From the NCBI RefSeq assembly GCF_014648255.1, contig NZ_BMQT01000013.1, positions 92,790 through 156,789 on the forward strand: a DNA stretch of 64,000 nt, written 5' to 3'. This DNA comes from Nocardioides albus. Lineage in GTDB: Bacteria > Actinomycetota > Actinomycetes > Propionibacteriales > Nocardioidaceae. Shown here in pieces: positions 8,059 through 17,104 of this stretch (position 1 is its first letter; every line of letters begins with the position of its first letter). Below the pieces are notes generated by a model, which was not told the DNA's origin, made no database searches, and saw nothing but the letters and a program-made list of their open reading frames with translations. Position numbers and translations under genes: made by a program.

Positions 8059-9395
8059 TCCCCTCCGGTGATCGATTGCGCCTTTGCAGCGACGTCAGCA
8101 GCGTACGGAAGCGCCTCGACGATCTGAGCCACGGCTCGCTCGTCGTGCGCAGATGAGAGGAACCAGGCCTCGTACGCGCTCGGCGGCAGGTAGACGCCCT
8201 GGTCGAGCATCGCGTGGAAGAAGGCCTTGTACGCCGTCTCGTCGGTGGTCTTGGCCTCGTCGAAGTTGCGCACCGGCCTGTCGGTGAAGAAGACCGAGAA
8301 CATCGTGCCGGTGGACTGGATGACGTGCGGGAGACCGGCCTTGGTGAAGCTCTCCTCGATCGCCGCCTTCACGACGTCGGCGGCCTCGGTGATGTGGGCG
8401 TAGACCTCGTCGGTCGCCAGCCGCAGCGTGGTCAGGCCGGCAGTGGTCGCGACCGGGTTCCCCGAGAGCGTCCCGGCCTGGTAGACCGGCCCGTCGGGGC
8501 TGAGCGAGGCCATCACGTCGGCGCGGCCGCCGAACGCCGCTGCCGGGAAGCCACCGCCCATCACCTTGCCGAAGGTGACCAGGTCGGGCGTCCAGCCCTC
8601 GTGCTTGCCGTCCAGGCCCCACTGGCCCTGGTTGCTCGCCCGGAACCCGGTCATCACCTCGTCGGAGATGAACAGGGCGCCGTTGCTCGTGCAGGTCTCG
8701 CTCAGGAACTGGTTGAAGCCGGGCTCCGGCGGGACGACGCCCATGTTGCCGGGCGAGGCCTCGGTGATCAGGCAGGCCACCCGGCCCTGGTACTCCGCAA
8801 AGGCCGCCGTGACCGCGGCACGGTCGTTGTAGGGCAGCACGACGGTGAGCTCGGTGCTGCTCTCGGGTACGCCCGGGGTGCCGGGGATCGCGTGGGTGAC
8901 CAGCCCGGAGCCGGCGCTGGCCAGCAGCGAGTCGACGTGACCGTGGTAGTTGCCGGCGAACTTCAGGATCACGTCGCGCCCGGTGAATCCTCGCGCCAGG
9001 CGGATCGCGCTCATCGTCGCCTCGGTGCCGCTGCTGACGAACCGCACCTTCTCGACCGGTGCCCTGCTCACGATCTCCTCGGCGAGCTCGACCTCAGGGG
9101 TCGTCGGCGTCCCGTAGGACGTGCCCCGCGTGACCGCCTCCAGCACCGCCGCCTGGACCTCCGGATGGGCGTGGCCCAGCAGCATCGGGCCCCAGGAGCA
9201 GATCAGGTCGACATAGTCGTTCCCATCGACGTCGGTCAGCCACGCTCCCTTCGCCTCCCGGATGAACCGCGGCGTCCCGCCGACCGCGTTGAAGGCGCGG
9301 ACGGGCGAGTTCACACCGCCCGGCGTCACGGCCTTCGCGCGGGCGAAGAGCGCTTCGGATGCCGCTGCGGACAGGGGTGAGATGTCGTCAGGCAC
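8055..9395 (-). CDS. hemL: Glutamate-1-semialdehyde 2,1-aminomutase
   Basis: PLP enzyme that converts glutamate-1-semialdehyde to 5-aminolevulinate, the second step of the C5 haem pathway started by hemA in this window. About 446 residues. Motifs: TPGGVNSPVRAF near the N-terminus, SWGPMLLGHAHP, FVSSGTEATMSAIRLAR (PLP phosphate site), LITEASPGNMGVV, and TFGKVMGGGFP, whose Lys (near 274) forms the Schiff base. The GTG at 9395 gives the usual family length; in-frame ATG 9431 and TTG 9464 are alternatives. It is the promoter-proximal gene of the hemL-phosphatase run. Confidence 0.92.
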   Translation of the reverse strand: MPDDISPLSAAASEALFARAKAVTPGGVNSPVRAFNAVGGTPRFIREAKGAWLTDVDGNDYVDLICSWGPMLLGHAHPEVQAAVLEAVTRGTSYGTPTTPEVELAEEIVSRAPVEKVRFVSSGTEATMSAIRLARGFTGRDVILKFAGNYHGHVDSLLASAGSGLVTHAIPGTPGVPESSTELTVVLPYNDRAAVTAAFAEYQGRVACLITEASPGNMGVVPPEPGFNQFLSETCTSNGALFISDEVMTGFRASNQGQWGLDGKHEGWTPDLVTFGKVMGGGFPAAAFGGRADVMASLSPDGPVYQAGTLSGNPVATTAGLTTLRLATDEVYAHITEAADVVKAAIEESFTKAGLPHVIQSTGTMFSVFFTDRPVRNFDEAKTTDETAYKAFFHAMLDQGVYLPPSAYEAWFLSSAHDERAVAQIVEALPYAADVAAKAQSITGGE

Positions 9396-9766
9396 TCCCG
9401 CATTCTCGCTGAGGTCGGCCCGAAACCCCATTTCGGCCTCAGCCGGCAGGCGTCGCAGCCCCAACGCGCCCGCGAGTCGACAGCCGAGCGCCAGGAAGAT
9501 CCTCGATGCTCACAGTGGGTCGATCGTTCCACGGCTGTGGATTTTCGCTTACCCTGGCTGACGTGGCGGCGTAGCTGGAAACGGACGCCGTGGTTCAGCG
9601 TCATGAACTGCAACATCTCGGGTCTCATCAGCGTCTCGTTAACTGGAACGCAATGTGCCAGTAAAACGTGACGTGCGTAACTTTGACGTGAGACGGTTCG
9701 TTGAGAACGTTGCGAATGGGGAGCAAGACCCGGAGCTCACGGTCCGGGGATTGAAAGGGAGATTCG
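9396..9766. promoter_or_regulatory. Divergent promoter region, hemL / lytic transglycosylase
   Basis: 371 bp between divergent genes. The plus-strand part nearest the hydrolase (from about 9590) is noticeably richer in A and T, as expected for a promoter and leader. I looked for a cyclic-di-AMP (ydaO-type) leader, common before actinobacterial cell-wall hydrolases, and did not recognise one. No credible ORF. Confidence 0.4.
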
Positions 9767-11050
9767 ATGTCCGCTACGCGCTACAGCCGCCTTCAGAAGG
9801 CGACCGCGCTCGTTCCGCTCGCGCTGCTCAGCGCGGCCTGGACGGTCAACGTCACCGGTCTGACGCAGTCGAGTGCCACAGCTTCTGGCCCAGCCAGCTA
9901 CGACGACGCCTTCAGCCTGCCTGACGGCACCTCGGTTCCGTCCGAGGCGATCGAGGCGCCGGCCAGCGTGTCCGCCTCGACCAACAAGGGCGACAAGTCG
10001 CTGCCCGGGACGGCCAGCACCGCCGGGATCCCCTCCGCCGCGCTCGCTGCCTATCAGCGAGCCGCCACGGTGATCAACGCCGCCGACCCGGCCTGCAAGA
10101 TCGACTGGCCGCTGATCGCCGCGATCGGGCGGGTCGAGTCCAACCACGGGCGTGCCAACGACAACCGCCTCAGCGCCGAGGGCGTCTCCACCCCCGGCAT
10201 CTTCGGGGTGCCGCTCAACGGCAAGGGCAACGTCTCCCAGATCACCGACACCGACGGTGGGCAGTACGACGGCGACACCAGCTACGACCGCGCGGTCGGC
10301 CCGATGCAGTTCATCCCGTCCACCTGGGCGATGGTCGGTGTGGACGCCGACGGTGACGGCAAGCGCAACCCCCAGGACATCAACGACTCCGCCCTCGCCT
10401 CTGCCGTCTACCTCTGCTCCGGCAACGACGACCTCTCCACCGACCAGGGCGCGCGGGCAGCGGTCTTCCGCTACAACCACAGCCAGTCGTACGTCACGAC
10501 GGTGCTCGGTGTCGCCGAGGCCTACCGTTCCGGCGACTTCACCTCGATCCCGAACAGCACGGTCCCGGTCGACTACGCGATCCCGCGGATGGAGGCTCCC
10601 AAGCCGACGAAGCAGAAGGGCCGCGAGTTCCGGGCCGGCGGCCAGCAGCAGGCCGGGCCCCGCGGCGGCTCCTCGCAGGCTCCCTCCAGCCCCTCCGAAG
10701 AGGCGCCGGCCGGAGAGACTCCGGGCGGTGGCATCGGTGGCGGCACTGGTGGCGGCGACGGCGACGGTGGCGGCACCGTGGATCCCGCGAAGCCGCTGGA
10801 GCCGGTGACCAAGCCGGTCGAGAACCTGGCCGCCTCCACCGACGAGCTGCTCAAGATCTGCACCGACGCCTTCGCCAAGAAATACCCGGGTCTTCTCGGG
10901 AAGCTCGGTGGCCCGATCCAGACCTGCGTCAGCCAGCTCGCCGGAAAGACCGTCCCCGAGGCCCTCGGCGCCGTCGGCGGCGTCGTCGGCGGCCTGCTCA
11001 CGGTGATCACCCAGATCCTCGGCGGCCTCGTCGGCATCAAGCCGAACTGA
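9767..11050 (+). CDS. Secreted lytic transglycosylase with C-terminal Pro/Gly-rich linker domain
   Basis: 427-residue exported peptidoglycan hydrolase. N-terminal signal-like hydrophobic segment (LVPLALLSAAWTV, residues 16-28). The transglycosylase (SLT/MltB-like) domain covers about 85-275: catalytic Glu in IGRVESNHG near 124, then AVGPMQFIPSTWA, YLCSGND and AVFRYNHSQSYV, the standard actinobacterial set. A Gly/Pro/Ser-rich linker (about 280-345) leads to a C-terminal hydrophobic domain (LLTVITQILGGLVGI) of unknown role. ATG follows AAAGGGAG. It cleaves glycan strands, likely during growth or division. A hairpin terminator follows. Confidence 0.88.
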   Translation: MSATRYSRLQKATALVPLALLSAAWTVNVTGLTQSSATASGPASYDDAFSLPDGTSVPSEAIEAPASVSASTNKGDKSLPGTASTAGIPSAALAAYQRAATVINAADPACKIDWPLIAAIGRVESNHGRANDNRLSAEGVSTPGIFGVPLNGKGNVSQITDTDGGQYDGDTSYDRAVGPMQFIPSTWAMVGVDADGDGKRNPQDINDSALASAVYLCSGNDDLSTDQGARAAVFRYNHSQSYVTTVLGVAEAYRSGDFTSIPNSTVPVDYAIPRMEAPKPTKQKGREFRAGGQQQAGPRGGSSQAPSSPSEEAPAGETPGGGIGGGTGGGDGDGGGTVDPAKPLEPVTKPVENLAASTDELLKICTDAFAKKYPGLLGKLGGPIQTCVSQLAGKTVPEALGAVGGVVGGLLTVITQILGGLVGIKPN

Positions 11051-11061
11051 CCCCGGAACCA

Positions 11062-11093
11062 CGTAGGGCCCCGCCGGCTGGCGGGGCCCTACG
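11062..11093 (+). terminator. Terminator of the lytic transglycosylase gene
   Basis: A 14-bp perfect stem (11062-11075 with 11080-11093) and GGCT loop, starting 12 nt after the stop codon. No T tract, as is common in high-GC actinobacteria. Confidence 0.75.
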
Positions 11094-11118
11094 CATGTCT
11101 GGGAGCGCTCATCCGACG

Positions 11119-11189
11119 TGTAACACGCTGTTCGTAGCACTATCCGGTCGTTCTAATAGGGCGAGTAGTACTACGAACGACGTGTTACA
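11119..11189. repeat. Palindromic intergenic repeat, copy 1
   Basis: A 71-bp imperfect inverted repeat (outer arms TGTAACACG and CGTGTTACA, then GTTCGTAG and CTACGAAC). A close relative lies at 26767-26839. Both sit between convergent genes, here the transglycosylase and the TetR gene. The right half and loop are nearly identical between the copies, whereas the inner left arm of this copy has drifted and no longer pairs fully. Confidence 0.85.
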
Positions 11190-11252
11190 GCTCTCGCAGC
11201 TCCGCGAGCCGACCGAGGACCCACCGCATGCAGAGCTGCGCGACCGGGCCGA

Positions 11253-11972
11253 TCAGGCGGCTGGTTCGTCGTCCTCGTACTCGGTGACGAAGTCGCGGCC
11301 GGCTTCGCGGACCGAAGCGAGAGCAGAGACGTCCGTCAGCAGGGAGTGGAGGTGGTAGTCGGCGACCGACTCGGCGAGGGTGTGGCTGCTGGCCTTGGCC
11401 CTCTCGTCTTCACGGCGGCCGTGCCACAGCCGGTGCTGGGCGCCTTCGTTGAGCGAGAGCAGCATCAGCGCGGTGGCCTCGGGGTCGATCCGGCGCAGCT
11501 CACCGCTGCCGACCCCCAGCTCGAGAAACCGGGCGGCCGCGGCGCGCAGCTTGTCGCCGTCCTCCTCGAATCCCTCGAAGACCTGGGGCTGCGCCAGGGC
11601 GGCGATCTCCAACTCGTAGAAGTCGAGCGGGGCGGTGCAGAGCTGGCGGACATCGGTGTAGAGGAAGGCGTAGAGCCGCGGAGCAACCGGGCCGTCCTCC
11701 TCGAGAAGCTTCTCCGCGAGCGTCAGCGACTCGCGGTTCTTCTCCATCAAGGCGGAGAGGATCTCCTCCTTGGACTTGTAGTAGTAGTACATCGAGGACT
11801 GCCGCAGCCCGACGCTCTCGGCGATCTGGCTGATCGTCGTCGCTGCGACCCCTTGGGCGGTGAAGAGCCGGGATGCCTCTTTGAGGATCTCCTCCCGGGG
11901 ATTCGCCGAATCTCGTCCGCTGTTGCGCGGCCGTCCGGTGCGCTTCGGGCTGCCCAACTCTCGATTGGTCAC
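11253..11972 (-). CDS. TetR/AcrR family transcriptional regulator
   Basis: 239-residue DNA-binding repressor. The TetR HTH spans about residues 28-73 (REEILKEASRLFTAQG, TTISQIAESVGLRQSSMYYYYKSKEEIL). The C-terminal ligand-binding part is acidic and not recognisably tied to a ligand. GTG at 11972. It lies downstream of hemB on the same strand, 67 bp away, but without a clear operon link; no effector transporter or enzyme is adjacent, so its target is unknown. Confidence 0.88.
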   Translation of the reverse strand: MTNRELGSPKRTGRPRNSGRDSANPREEILKEASRLFTAQGVAATTISQIAESVGLRQSSMYYYYKSKEEILSALMEKNRESLTLAEKLLEEDGPVAPRLYAFLYTDVRQLCTAPLDFYELEIAALAQPQVFEGFEEDGDKLRAAAARFLELGVGSGELRRIDPEATALMLLSLNEGAQHRLWHGRREDERAKASSHTLAESVADYHLHSLLTDVSALASVREAGRDFVTEYEDDEPAA

Positions 11973-12039
11973 GATCTCGAGTCTACTCTCAGGAGGTGGT
12001 CCACGTCACAGAGCTGCTCGGGCTGATCGGACGAGAAAG

Positions 12040-13023
12040 TCAGCCTCGCAACCAGCCCGCTGCCTCGGTGGCCCAGTAGGTCAGGATGACGTCCGCACCC
12101 GCCCTCTTGAAGGCGGTGAGTGTCTCCAGGATCGCCGGTTCGCGGTCGATCCAGCCGTTCGCAGCGGCAGCTTCCACCATCGCGTACTCCCCCGAGATGT
12201 TGTACGCCGCCACCGGAACATCGACAGACTCACGCACCCGCTGAAGCACGTCGAGATACGGGAGTCCGGGCTTGACCATCACGATATCGGCGCCTTCGGA
12301 CACGTCAAGGAGCGCCTCGCGGACGCCCTCGAGCGCATTGGCCGGATCCTGCTGGTAGGTCCGCCGATCGCCCTTGAGTGAGGAGTCGACGGCCTCCCGG
12401 AAGGGGCCGTAGAAGGCCGAGGCGTACTTCGCGGAGTAGGCGAGGATCGAGACGTCGGTGTAGCCGGCGCTGTCGAGCGCGTCGCGGGTCACCGCGACCT
12501 GGCCGTCCATCATCCCGGACGGGCCGACCATGTGGACGCCTGCCTCGGCGTGGGCGATCGCCATCTGGGCGTAGATCTCCAGGGTGGCGTCGTTGTCGAC
12601 CGAGCCGTCCTTGGCGAGGACACCGCAGTGACCGTGGTCGGTGAACTCGTCCAGGCACAGGTCGCTCATCACCGTGAGCGCGTCGCCGACCTCGGAGACG
12701 ACGTCGGCGATGGCCACGTTGAGGATGCCGTCGGGGTCGAGCGCGCCCGAGCCCATGGCGTCCTTCGTCTCCGGGACGCCGAAGAGCATGATGCCGCCGA
12801 TGCCGGCGGACGCAGCCTCGGCCGCAGCTTTCCGCAGCGACTCCCGGCTGTGCTGGACCACGCCGGGCATGGTCGAGACCGGGACCGGCTCGTGGATCCC
12901 CTCGCGCACGAACGCGGGCAGGATCAGGTTGGCGGGGCGTACGGCCGTCTCCGCGACCATCCGGCGCATGATCGGCGTACGGCGCAGCCGGCGGGGACGG
13001 ATGACTGGCTTCTCGATGTTCAT
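12040..13023 (-). CDS. hemB: Porphobilinogen synthase (delta-aminolevulinic acid dehydratase)
   Basis: Condenses two 5-aminolevulinate molecules into porphobilinogen; 327 residues, full length. Active-site lysines are in YSAKYASAFYGPFREA and MVKPGLPYLD. The metal-site segment reads DLCLDEFTDHGHCG: two of the three cysteines of Zn-type enzymes remain and the middle one is Asp, a mixed site intermediate between Zn- and Mg-type enzymes. ATG 13023. It is the last gene of the hem operon, separated from hemD by 96 bp that hold a large hairpin (13041-13111). Confidence 0.95.
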   Translation of the reverse strand: MNIEKPVIRPRRLRRTPIMRRMVAETAVRPANLILPAFVREGIHEPVPVSTMPGVVQHSRESLRKAAAEAASAGIGGIMLFGVPETKDAMGSGALDPDGILNVAIADVVSEVGDALTVMSDLCLDEFTDHGHCGVLAKDGSVDNDATLEIYAQMAIAHAEAGVHMVGPSGMMDGQVAVTRDALDSAGYTDVSILAYSAKYASAFYGPFREAVDSSLKGDRRTYQQDPANALEGVREALLDVSEGADIVMVKPGLPYLDVLQRVRESVDVPVAAYNISGEYAMVEAAAANGWIDREPAILETLTAFKRAGADVILTYWATEAAGWLRG

Positions 13024-13040
13024 CAGATCTCCAGATTAAC

Positions 13041-13111
13041 GCCGAGTCGGCTCATCTTGACCTTGCTGCTCGCTTCGCTCGCAGGCTGCGGTCAAGATGA
13101 GCCGACTCGGC
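13041..13111 (-). promoter_or_regulatory. Perfect 22-bp hairpin in the hemD-hemB spacer
   Basis: Arms 13041-13062 and 13090-13111 are perfectly complementary over 22 bp; the 27-nt loop contains CTCGCTTCGCTCGC. The hairpin starts within 9 bp of the hemD stop and ends 18 bp before the hemB start. It could be a partial terminator, an RNA-processing or stability element, or a dispersed palindrome. Confidence 0.7.
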
Positions 13112-13119
13112 AAACATTT

Positions 13120-14805
13120 TCAGCTCGTGCGCGAACGACGGCGCGAGGCGGGACGCCGGTCGGACGGCTTGGTGACCGGCAGGCCCTGCTCGACCAGCGC
13201 GGCGCGGCGCGCAGCGCCGAAGTCGGCGAGCGCCTCGGTGAGCGCCTCGATCGACGGCTCGGGCGACATCACGTCGACCCGCAGGCCGTGCTCCTCGGCG
13301 GTCTTGGCGGTGGCCGGGCCGATCGCCGCGATCACCGTGGAGGTGTGCGGCTTGCCCGCGATGCCGACCAGGTTGCGGACCGTGGACGAGGAGGTGAAGA
13401 CCACCGCGTCGAACTTGCCCGTCTTGATCGCGTCGCGGGTCGGCGCGGGCGGCGGGGCCGCCCGGACGGTGCGGTAGGCGGTCACGTCGTCGCACTCCCA
13501 GCCGAGGTCGACCAGGCCGGCGATGAGGTTCTCGGTGGCGATGTCGGCGCGCGGGAGGAAGACCCGGTTGATCGGGTCGAGATCCTCGTCGTACTCCGGC
13601 CATACCTCCAGGAGGCCAGCAGCCGACTGGTTGTCGGTGTTCGGCACCAGGTCGGGGCGCAGGCCCCAGGCCTCGAGCGCCTGGCCGGTCTTCTCACCGA
13701 CGGCGGCGATCTTCAGACCGGAGAAGGCGCGGCAGTCCAGGCCGTACTCGTCGAACTTCTCGCGTACGGCACGCACCGCGTTGATGGAGGTGAAGGCGAT
13801 CCAGTTGTAGCGGCCCTCGACCAGGCCGCGTACGGCCTTGTCCATCTGCTGCGGGTTGCGCGGCGGCTCGACGGAGATCGTCGGCACCTCCTCGGGCACT
13901 GCGCCGAAGCCCTTCAACTTCAGCGACAGCGCAGGCGCCTGCTCCTTGGTGCGGGGCACCAGCACGCGCCAGCCGAACAGCGGCTTCGTCTCGAACCACG
14001 AGAGCGTCTCACGCAAGCTGACCACCTTGCCGATCACCACGATCGCCGGCGGCGCCATCCGTGCGGCACGAGCGTCGACGGCGATGTTCTCCAGCGTCGA
14101 CTCTACCGTCGACTGCTCGGTCGTGGTGCCGACGCGGGTGATCGCGACCGGGGTCTTGGCCGAGCGGCCCGCCGCGACGAGCTCCTTGGCGATGTCGCCG
14201 ATCATGCCGACACCGGAGAGGAGAACCAGGGTGCGGTTGTCGGCGTACTGGCTCCAGTCGATCTTCTCGTTGCAGGTGACCACCGCGACCTCTTGGTGGT
14301 CCTTGGTCGTCAGCGGGATGCCGGCGTAAGCGGGAACGGCCGACACGGACGAGACGCCGGGGACGATCTCGAAGCCGATGCCCGCCTTGGCGCAGGACTG
14401 CGCCTCCTCGGGGCCCGAGGCGTAGAGGAACGGGTCTCCGGTCATCAGGCGCACGACGCGCTTGCCCAGCTTGGCCTGCTTGACGACGGCCTTGGCCCGG
14501 GCGGCGTTGGCCAGCGGCTGGCCGTCCACGCCGAACCCGCCGTCGATGAACTCGGGTCCGACCGGTTCGGCAGTCTCCTCACCCTCGGCCGGCTCGACCG
14601 GCTCGGGGATGCCGAGTACGCCGCGCACCAGTGATGCGTGCTCGGGGGCCTCGGTCACGACGACATCGGCCTGCTTCAACAGGTCGATCGCCCGTACCGT
14701 CAGCAGCTCAGGGTCACCGGGACCGCTGCCGACGAAGGACACCCAGCCCAGTGGGGTGGCCGAGCTCTGCTCAGCCTTCTGCTCGGTGGTCTTTGCTCGG
14801 GTCAT
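13120..14805 (-). CDS. cobA-hemD: Bifunctional uroporphyrinogen-III C-methyltransferase / uroporphyrinogen-III synthase
   Basis: 561-residue fusion. Residues about 18-265 are a SAM-dependent tetrapyrrole methylase (SUMT/CobA): GSGPGDPELLTVRA, TGDPFLYASG, VPGVSSVSAVPAYAGIPLT. Residues about 275-545 are a HemD domain (VLVPRTKEQAPALS, IAFTSINAVRAV, VTAYRTV, VFTSSSTVRNLVG). HemD closes hydroxymethylbilane to uroporphyrinogen III; the methylase branches to sirohaem and cobalamin. The fusion is common in actinobacteria. ATG 14805 overlaps the hemC stop (ATGA). A longer frame to 15030 overlaps hemC and was rejected. An acidic insertion (EPAEGEETAEPVG) follows the first methylase helix. Confidence 0.93.
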   Translation of the reverse strand: MTRAKTTEQKAEQSSATPLGWVSFVGSGPGDPELLTVRAIDLLKQADVVVTEAPEHASLVRGVLGIPEPVEPAEGEETAEPVGPEFIDGGFGVDGQPLANAARAKAVVKQAKLGKRVVRLMTGDPFLYASGPEEAQSCAKAGIGFEIVPGVSSVSAVPAYAGIPLTTKDHQEVAVVTCNEKIDWSQYADNRTLVLLSGVGMIGDIAKELVAAGRSAKTPVAITRVGTTTEQSTVESTLENIAVDARAARMAPPAIVVIGKVVSLRETLSWFETKPLFGWRVLVPRTKEQAPALSLKLKGFGAVPEEVPTISVEPPRNPQQMDKAVRGLVEGRYNWIAFTSINAVRAVREKFDEYGLDCRAFSGLKIAAVGEKTGQALEAWGLRPDLVPNTDNQSAAGLLEVWPEYDEDLDPINRVFLPRADIATENLIAGLVDLGWECDDVTAYRTVRAAPPPAPTRDAIKTGKFDAVVFTSSSTVRNLVGIAGKPHTSTVIAAIGPATAKTAEEHGLRVDVMSPEPSIEALTEALADFGAARRAALVEQGLPVTKPSDRRPASRRRSRTS

Positions 14806-15812
14806 GCGTTGTGCACCTTGTCCTGCTCGGGAGCGGTCTGGGGGGAACCGCCCGTGTCCATGACAGCCTGGCCTGGGTCCGCGGGATCGTCGGTCAGGTC
14901 TGCTGCACCCTCGGCGAGCATCTCCTCGGCGAGCCGGCGCCCGACGCCTGCAGCGTCGTCGACCGACCCGGATGCGGAGAGCCGAACCGAGAGCGAGCCG
15001 TCGAGTGAGAGCGCGACTGCCCGCACCCACAGCTCTGGTCCTTCCTCACCCTCCACCACGTCGGCGAGGGTCCCGATGGGCGCTGCGCAGCCACCTTCGA
15101 GGGTGGCGAGCACCGCGCGTTCTGCCTCGACGGCCGCTCGGGTGGGCGAATCGTCGAGGGAGGTCAGAATCTTGCGTACGTCGGCATCGGCGTCGCCGTC
15201 ACGGCACTCGACCGCGAGGGCCCCCTGACCGGGAGCCGGCAGCACCTGGATCGGGTCCAGGACCTCGGTGACCTCGTCGAGCCGGTCGATGCGGGCCAGG
15301 CCGGCACGCGCGAGGACGACCGCGTCGAACTCGCCCGACCGGACCTTGCCGATGCGGGTGTCCACGTTGCCGCGGATGCCGGCCAGCTCCAGGCCGAGGC
15401 CGAGGGCCTTGATCTGGGCGACCCGTCGCGGCGACCCGGTGCCGACCCGCGATCCGGGCGGGAGCTCACCGAGCGTCAGACCGTCGCGGGCGACGATCAC
15501 GTCGCGCGGGTCCTCGCGCGGCAGGACCGCGACCAGCTCGATGCCCTCCTCGGGGTAGGTCGGCAGATCCTTGAGCGAGTGGACCGCGAGGTCGATCTCC
15601 TTGGCGTGGAGCGCGTCACGCAGCGCGCTGACGAAGACGCCGGTCGAGTTCGCGCTGGTCAGCGGGGTGTTCGTTGCCTGAGTGCGGTCACCGTCGGAGA
15701 CGATCTCGACCAGCTCGACGATGTGGCCCTGGGCCCGGAGCAGCTCCGCGACGAGGGTCGACTGGGTGACAGCGAGCTGGGAACGGCGAGTGCCGAGACG
15801 AAGGGTTCTCAT
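14802..15812 (-). CDS. hemC: Hydroxymethylbilane synthase (porphobilinogen deaminase)
   Basis: Polymerises four porphobilinogens into hydroxymethylbilane. 336 residues, slightly longer than the family norm because of a C-terminal tail. RLGTRRSQLAVTQS opens the protein, followed by ATNTPLTSANSTGVFVSALRDAL and AVHSLKDLPT; the dipyrromethane-cofactor Cys is in LEGGCAAPIG near residue 239. ATG 15812 overlaps the hemA stop, and its stop overlaps cobA-hemD, giving a tightly coupled operon. Confidence 0.95.
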   Translation of the reverse strand: MRTLRLGTRRSQLAVTQSTLVAELLRAQGHIVELVEIVSDGDRTQATNTPLTSANSTGVFVSALRDALHAKEIDLAVHSLKDLPTYPEEGIELVAVLPREDPRDVIVARDGLTLGELPPGSRVGTGSPRRVAQIKALGLGLELAGIRGNVDTRIGKVRSGEFDAVVLARAGLARIDRLDEVTEVLDPIQVLPAPGQGALAVECRDGDADADVRKILTSLDDSPTRAAVEAERAVLATLEGGCAAPIGTLADVVEGEEGPELWVRAVALSLDGSLSVRLSASGSVDDAAGVGRRLAEEMLAEGAADLTDDPADPGQAVMDTGGSPQTAPEQDKVHNA

Positions 15813-17104
15813 GAGTGGTCTCCTGGGACGTCGGCCCGGGTCACCGCGGAGACGGCCTCGGGGTCGAGCGCGAAGAGCTCGGCGAGGGCCGCGGCGTAGG
15901 ACACCACGCCGGACTCGTTGGCGAGCTCCTTGACCCGGACGGTCGGCTCGTGGAGGAGCTTGTCGGCCACGCGGCGTACGGTCCGGAGGACCTCGGCACG
16001 AGTCGCCTCGTCGAGGTCGGGCAGCTTGTTGTCGAGGCGTTCCATCTCGGCGTCGACGACACCGGTGGCCATGCTTCGCAGGGCGACGACCGTCGGGGTC
16101 ACCGCGGACTGGCGCCGAGCACTCAGGAAGGCGGCGACCTCCTGGGTGACGATGTCGCGGACCGCGAGCACCTCCTTGCCGGCGGGCGAGGCATGCAGCT
16201 CGTCGGCGAGGGCGGCCAGGTCGATCAGGGTCACGCCCGGGAGCGAAGCCGCGCCCGGGTCGATGTCGTGGGGCAGCGCCAGGTCGATCAGCGCGACCGG
16301 GTGGGCGCTGCGGTCGCCGACCATGTCGGCCGGCACGAGCAGCCCGTTGGCGCCCGCGCAGGTGATCACGATGTCGGCGGCGGCGACCTCCGCGGTCAGC
16401 GCGTCGAGCGACGCCGAGCGGGCGGCGTACTCGTTGGCGAGCCGCTCGGCGTTGGCCGTCGTGCGGTTGACCACGACGACGTCGGCCGCCTCCATCCGCG
16501 ACACCGTCGCGGTCGCCAGCCCTGCCATCGCACCGGCTCCGACGACGGCGACCCGCTTGCCGCGTACGTCACCCACGGCTCGTGCGGCACGGCTCAGCGA
16601 CGCGGTCACCAAGGACGGTGCGGCCCGATCGATGTCGGTCTCCGCACGCGAGCGCTTGCCGACCCGCAGGGCCTGCTGGAACAGGCTGTTGAGCGCCGGC
16701 CCGACAGTGCCCATTTCCTGGCCGAGCTGCAGGGCGGCGCGCGCCTGCCCGAGGATCTGCCCCTCACCCACAGCCATCGAGTCGAGCCCGGCGGCCACCT
16801 TGAACAGGTGAGACACCGCGCCGTCGTCGTAGTGGACGTAGAGGTGGGGCAGCATCGTCTCGAGCGTCTGACCCGCGCCCTCGATGATCCGCCGGGAGAG
16901 TTCCTCGACGGAGCCGTGGAACCGCTCGACCTCGGTGTAGATCTCGAGACGGTTGCAGGTCGCGATGACCGCTGCCTCGCTGACATGTTCACAACCAGCC
17001 ACGTCAGTGAGGAGCTTCTGCAGCCCTTCGGTGTCCACCGAGGCCGCCTCGAGCATCGAGACGGGCGCAGAGTTATGGGAGATTCCGACTACAAGAACAC
17101 TCAT
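15809..17104 (-). CDS. hemA: Glutamyl-tRNA reductase
   Basis: First committed enzyme of the C5 pathway: reduces glutamyl-tRNA to glutamate-1-semialdehyde, which HemL then converts. 431 residues. Nucleophilic Cys in VIATCNRLEIY near residue 51; NADPH-binding segment VAVVGAGAMAGLA near 185. ATG 17104 (MSVLVVGISH) has a GGAGGT site; the frame continues upstream to 17158 but without support. The SD and start codon form one arm of an 18-nt inverted repeat (17102-17152), suggesting control of translation. Followed by hemC with ATGA overlap. Confidence 0.95.
   Translation of the reverse strand: MSVLVVGISHNSAPVSMLEAASVDTEGLQKLLTDVAGCEHVSEAAVIATCNRLEIYTEVERFHGSVEELSRRIIEGAGQTLETMLPHLYVHYDDGAVSHLFKVAAGLDSMAVGEGQILGQARAALQLGQEMGTVGPALNSLFQQALRVGKRSRAETDIDRAAPSLVTASLSRAARAVGDVRGKRVAVVGAGAMAGLATATVSRMEAADVVVVNRTTANAERLANEYAARSASLDALTAEVAAADIVITCAGANGLLVPADMVGDRSAHPVALIDLALPHDIDPGAASLPGVTLIDLAALADELHASPAGKEVLAVRDIVTQEVAAFLSARRQSAVTPTVVALRSMATGVVDAEMERLDNKLPDLDEATRAEVLRTVRRVADKLLHEPTVRVKELANESGVVSYAAALAELFALDPEAVSAVTRADVPGDHS

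Noticed and set aside
9396..9766. ydaO (cyclic-di-AMP) riboswitch before the lytic transglycosylase
   Set aside because: Expected for this gene class, but I could not recognise the conserved core by eye; a covariance search would be decisive.
12532..14634. Plus-strand ORF of 700 codons over hemB and cobA-hemD
   Set aside because: Runs through two well-supported genes on the other strand; composition is the typical mirror of high-GC codons.
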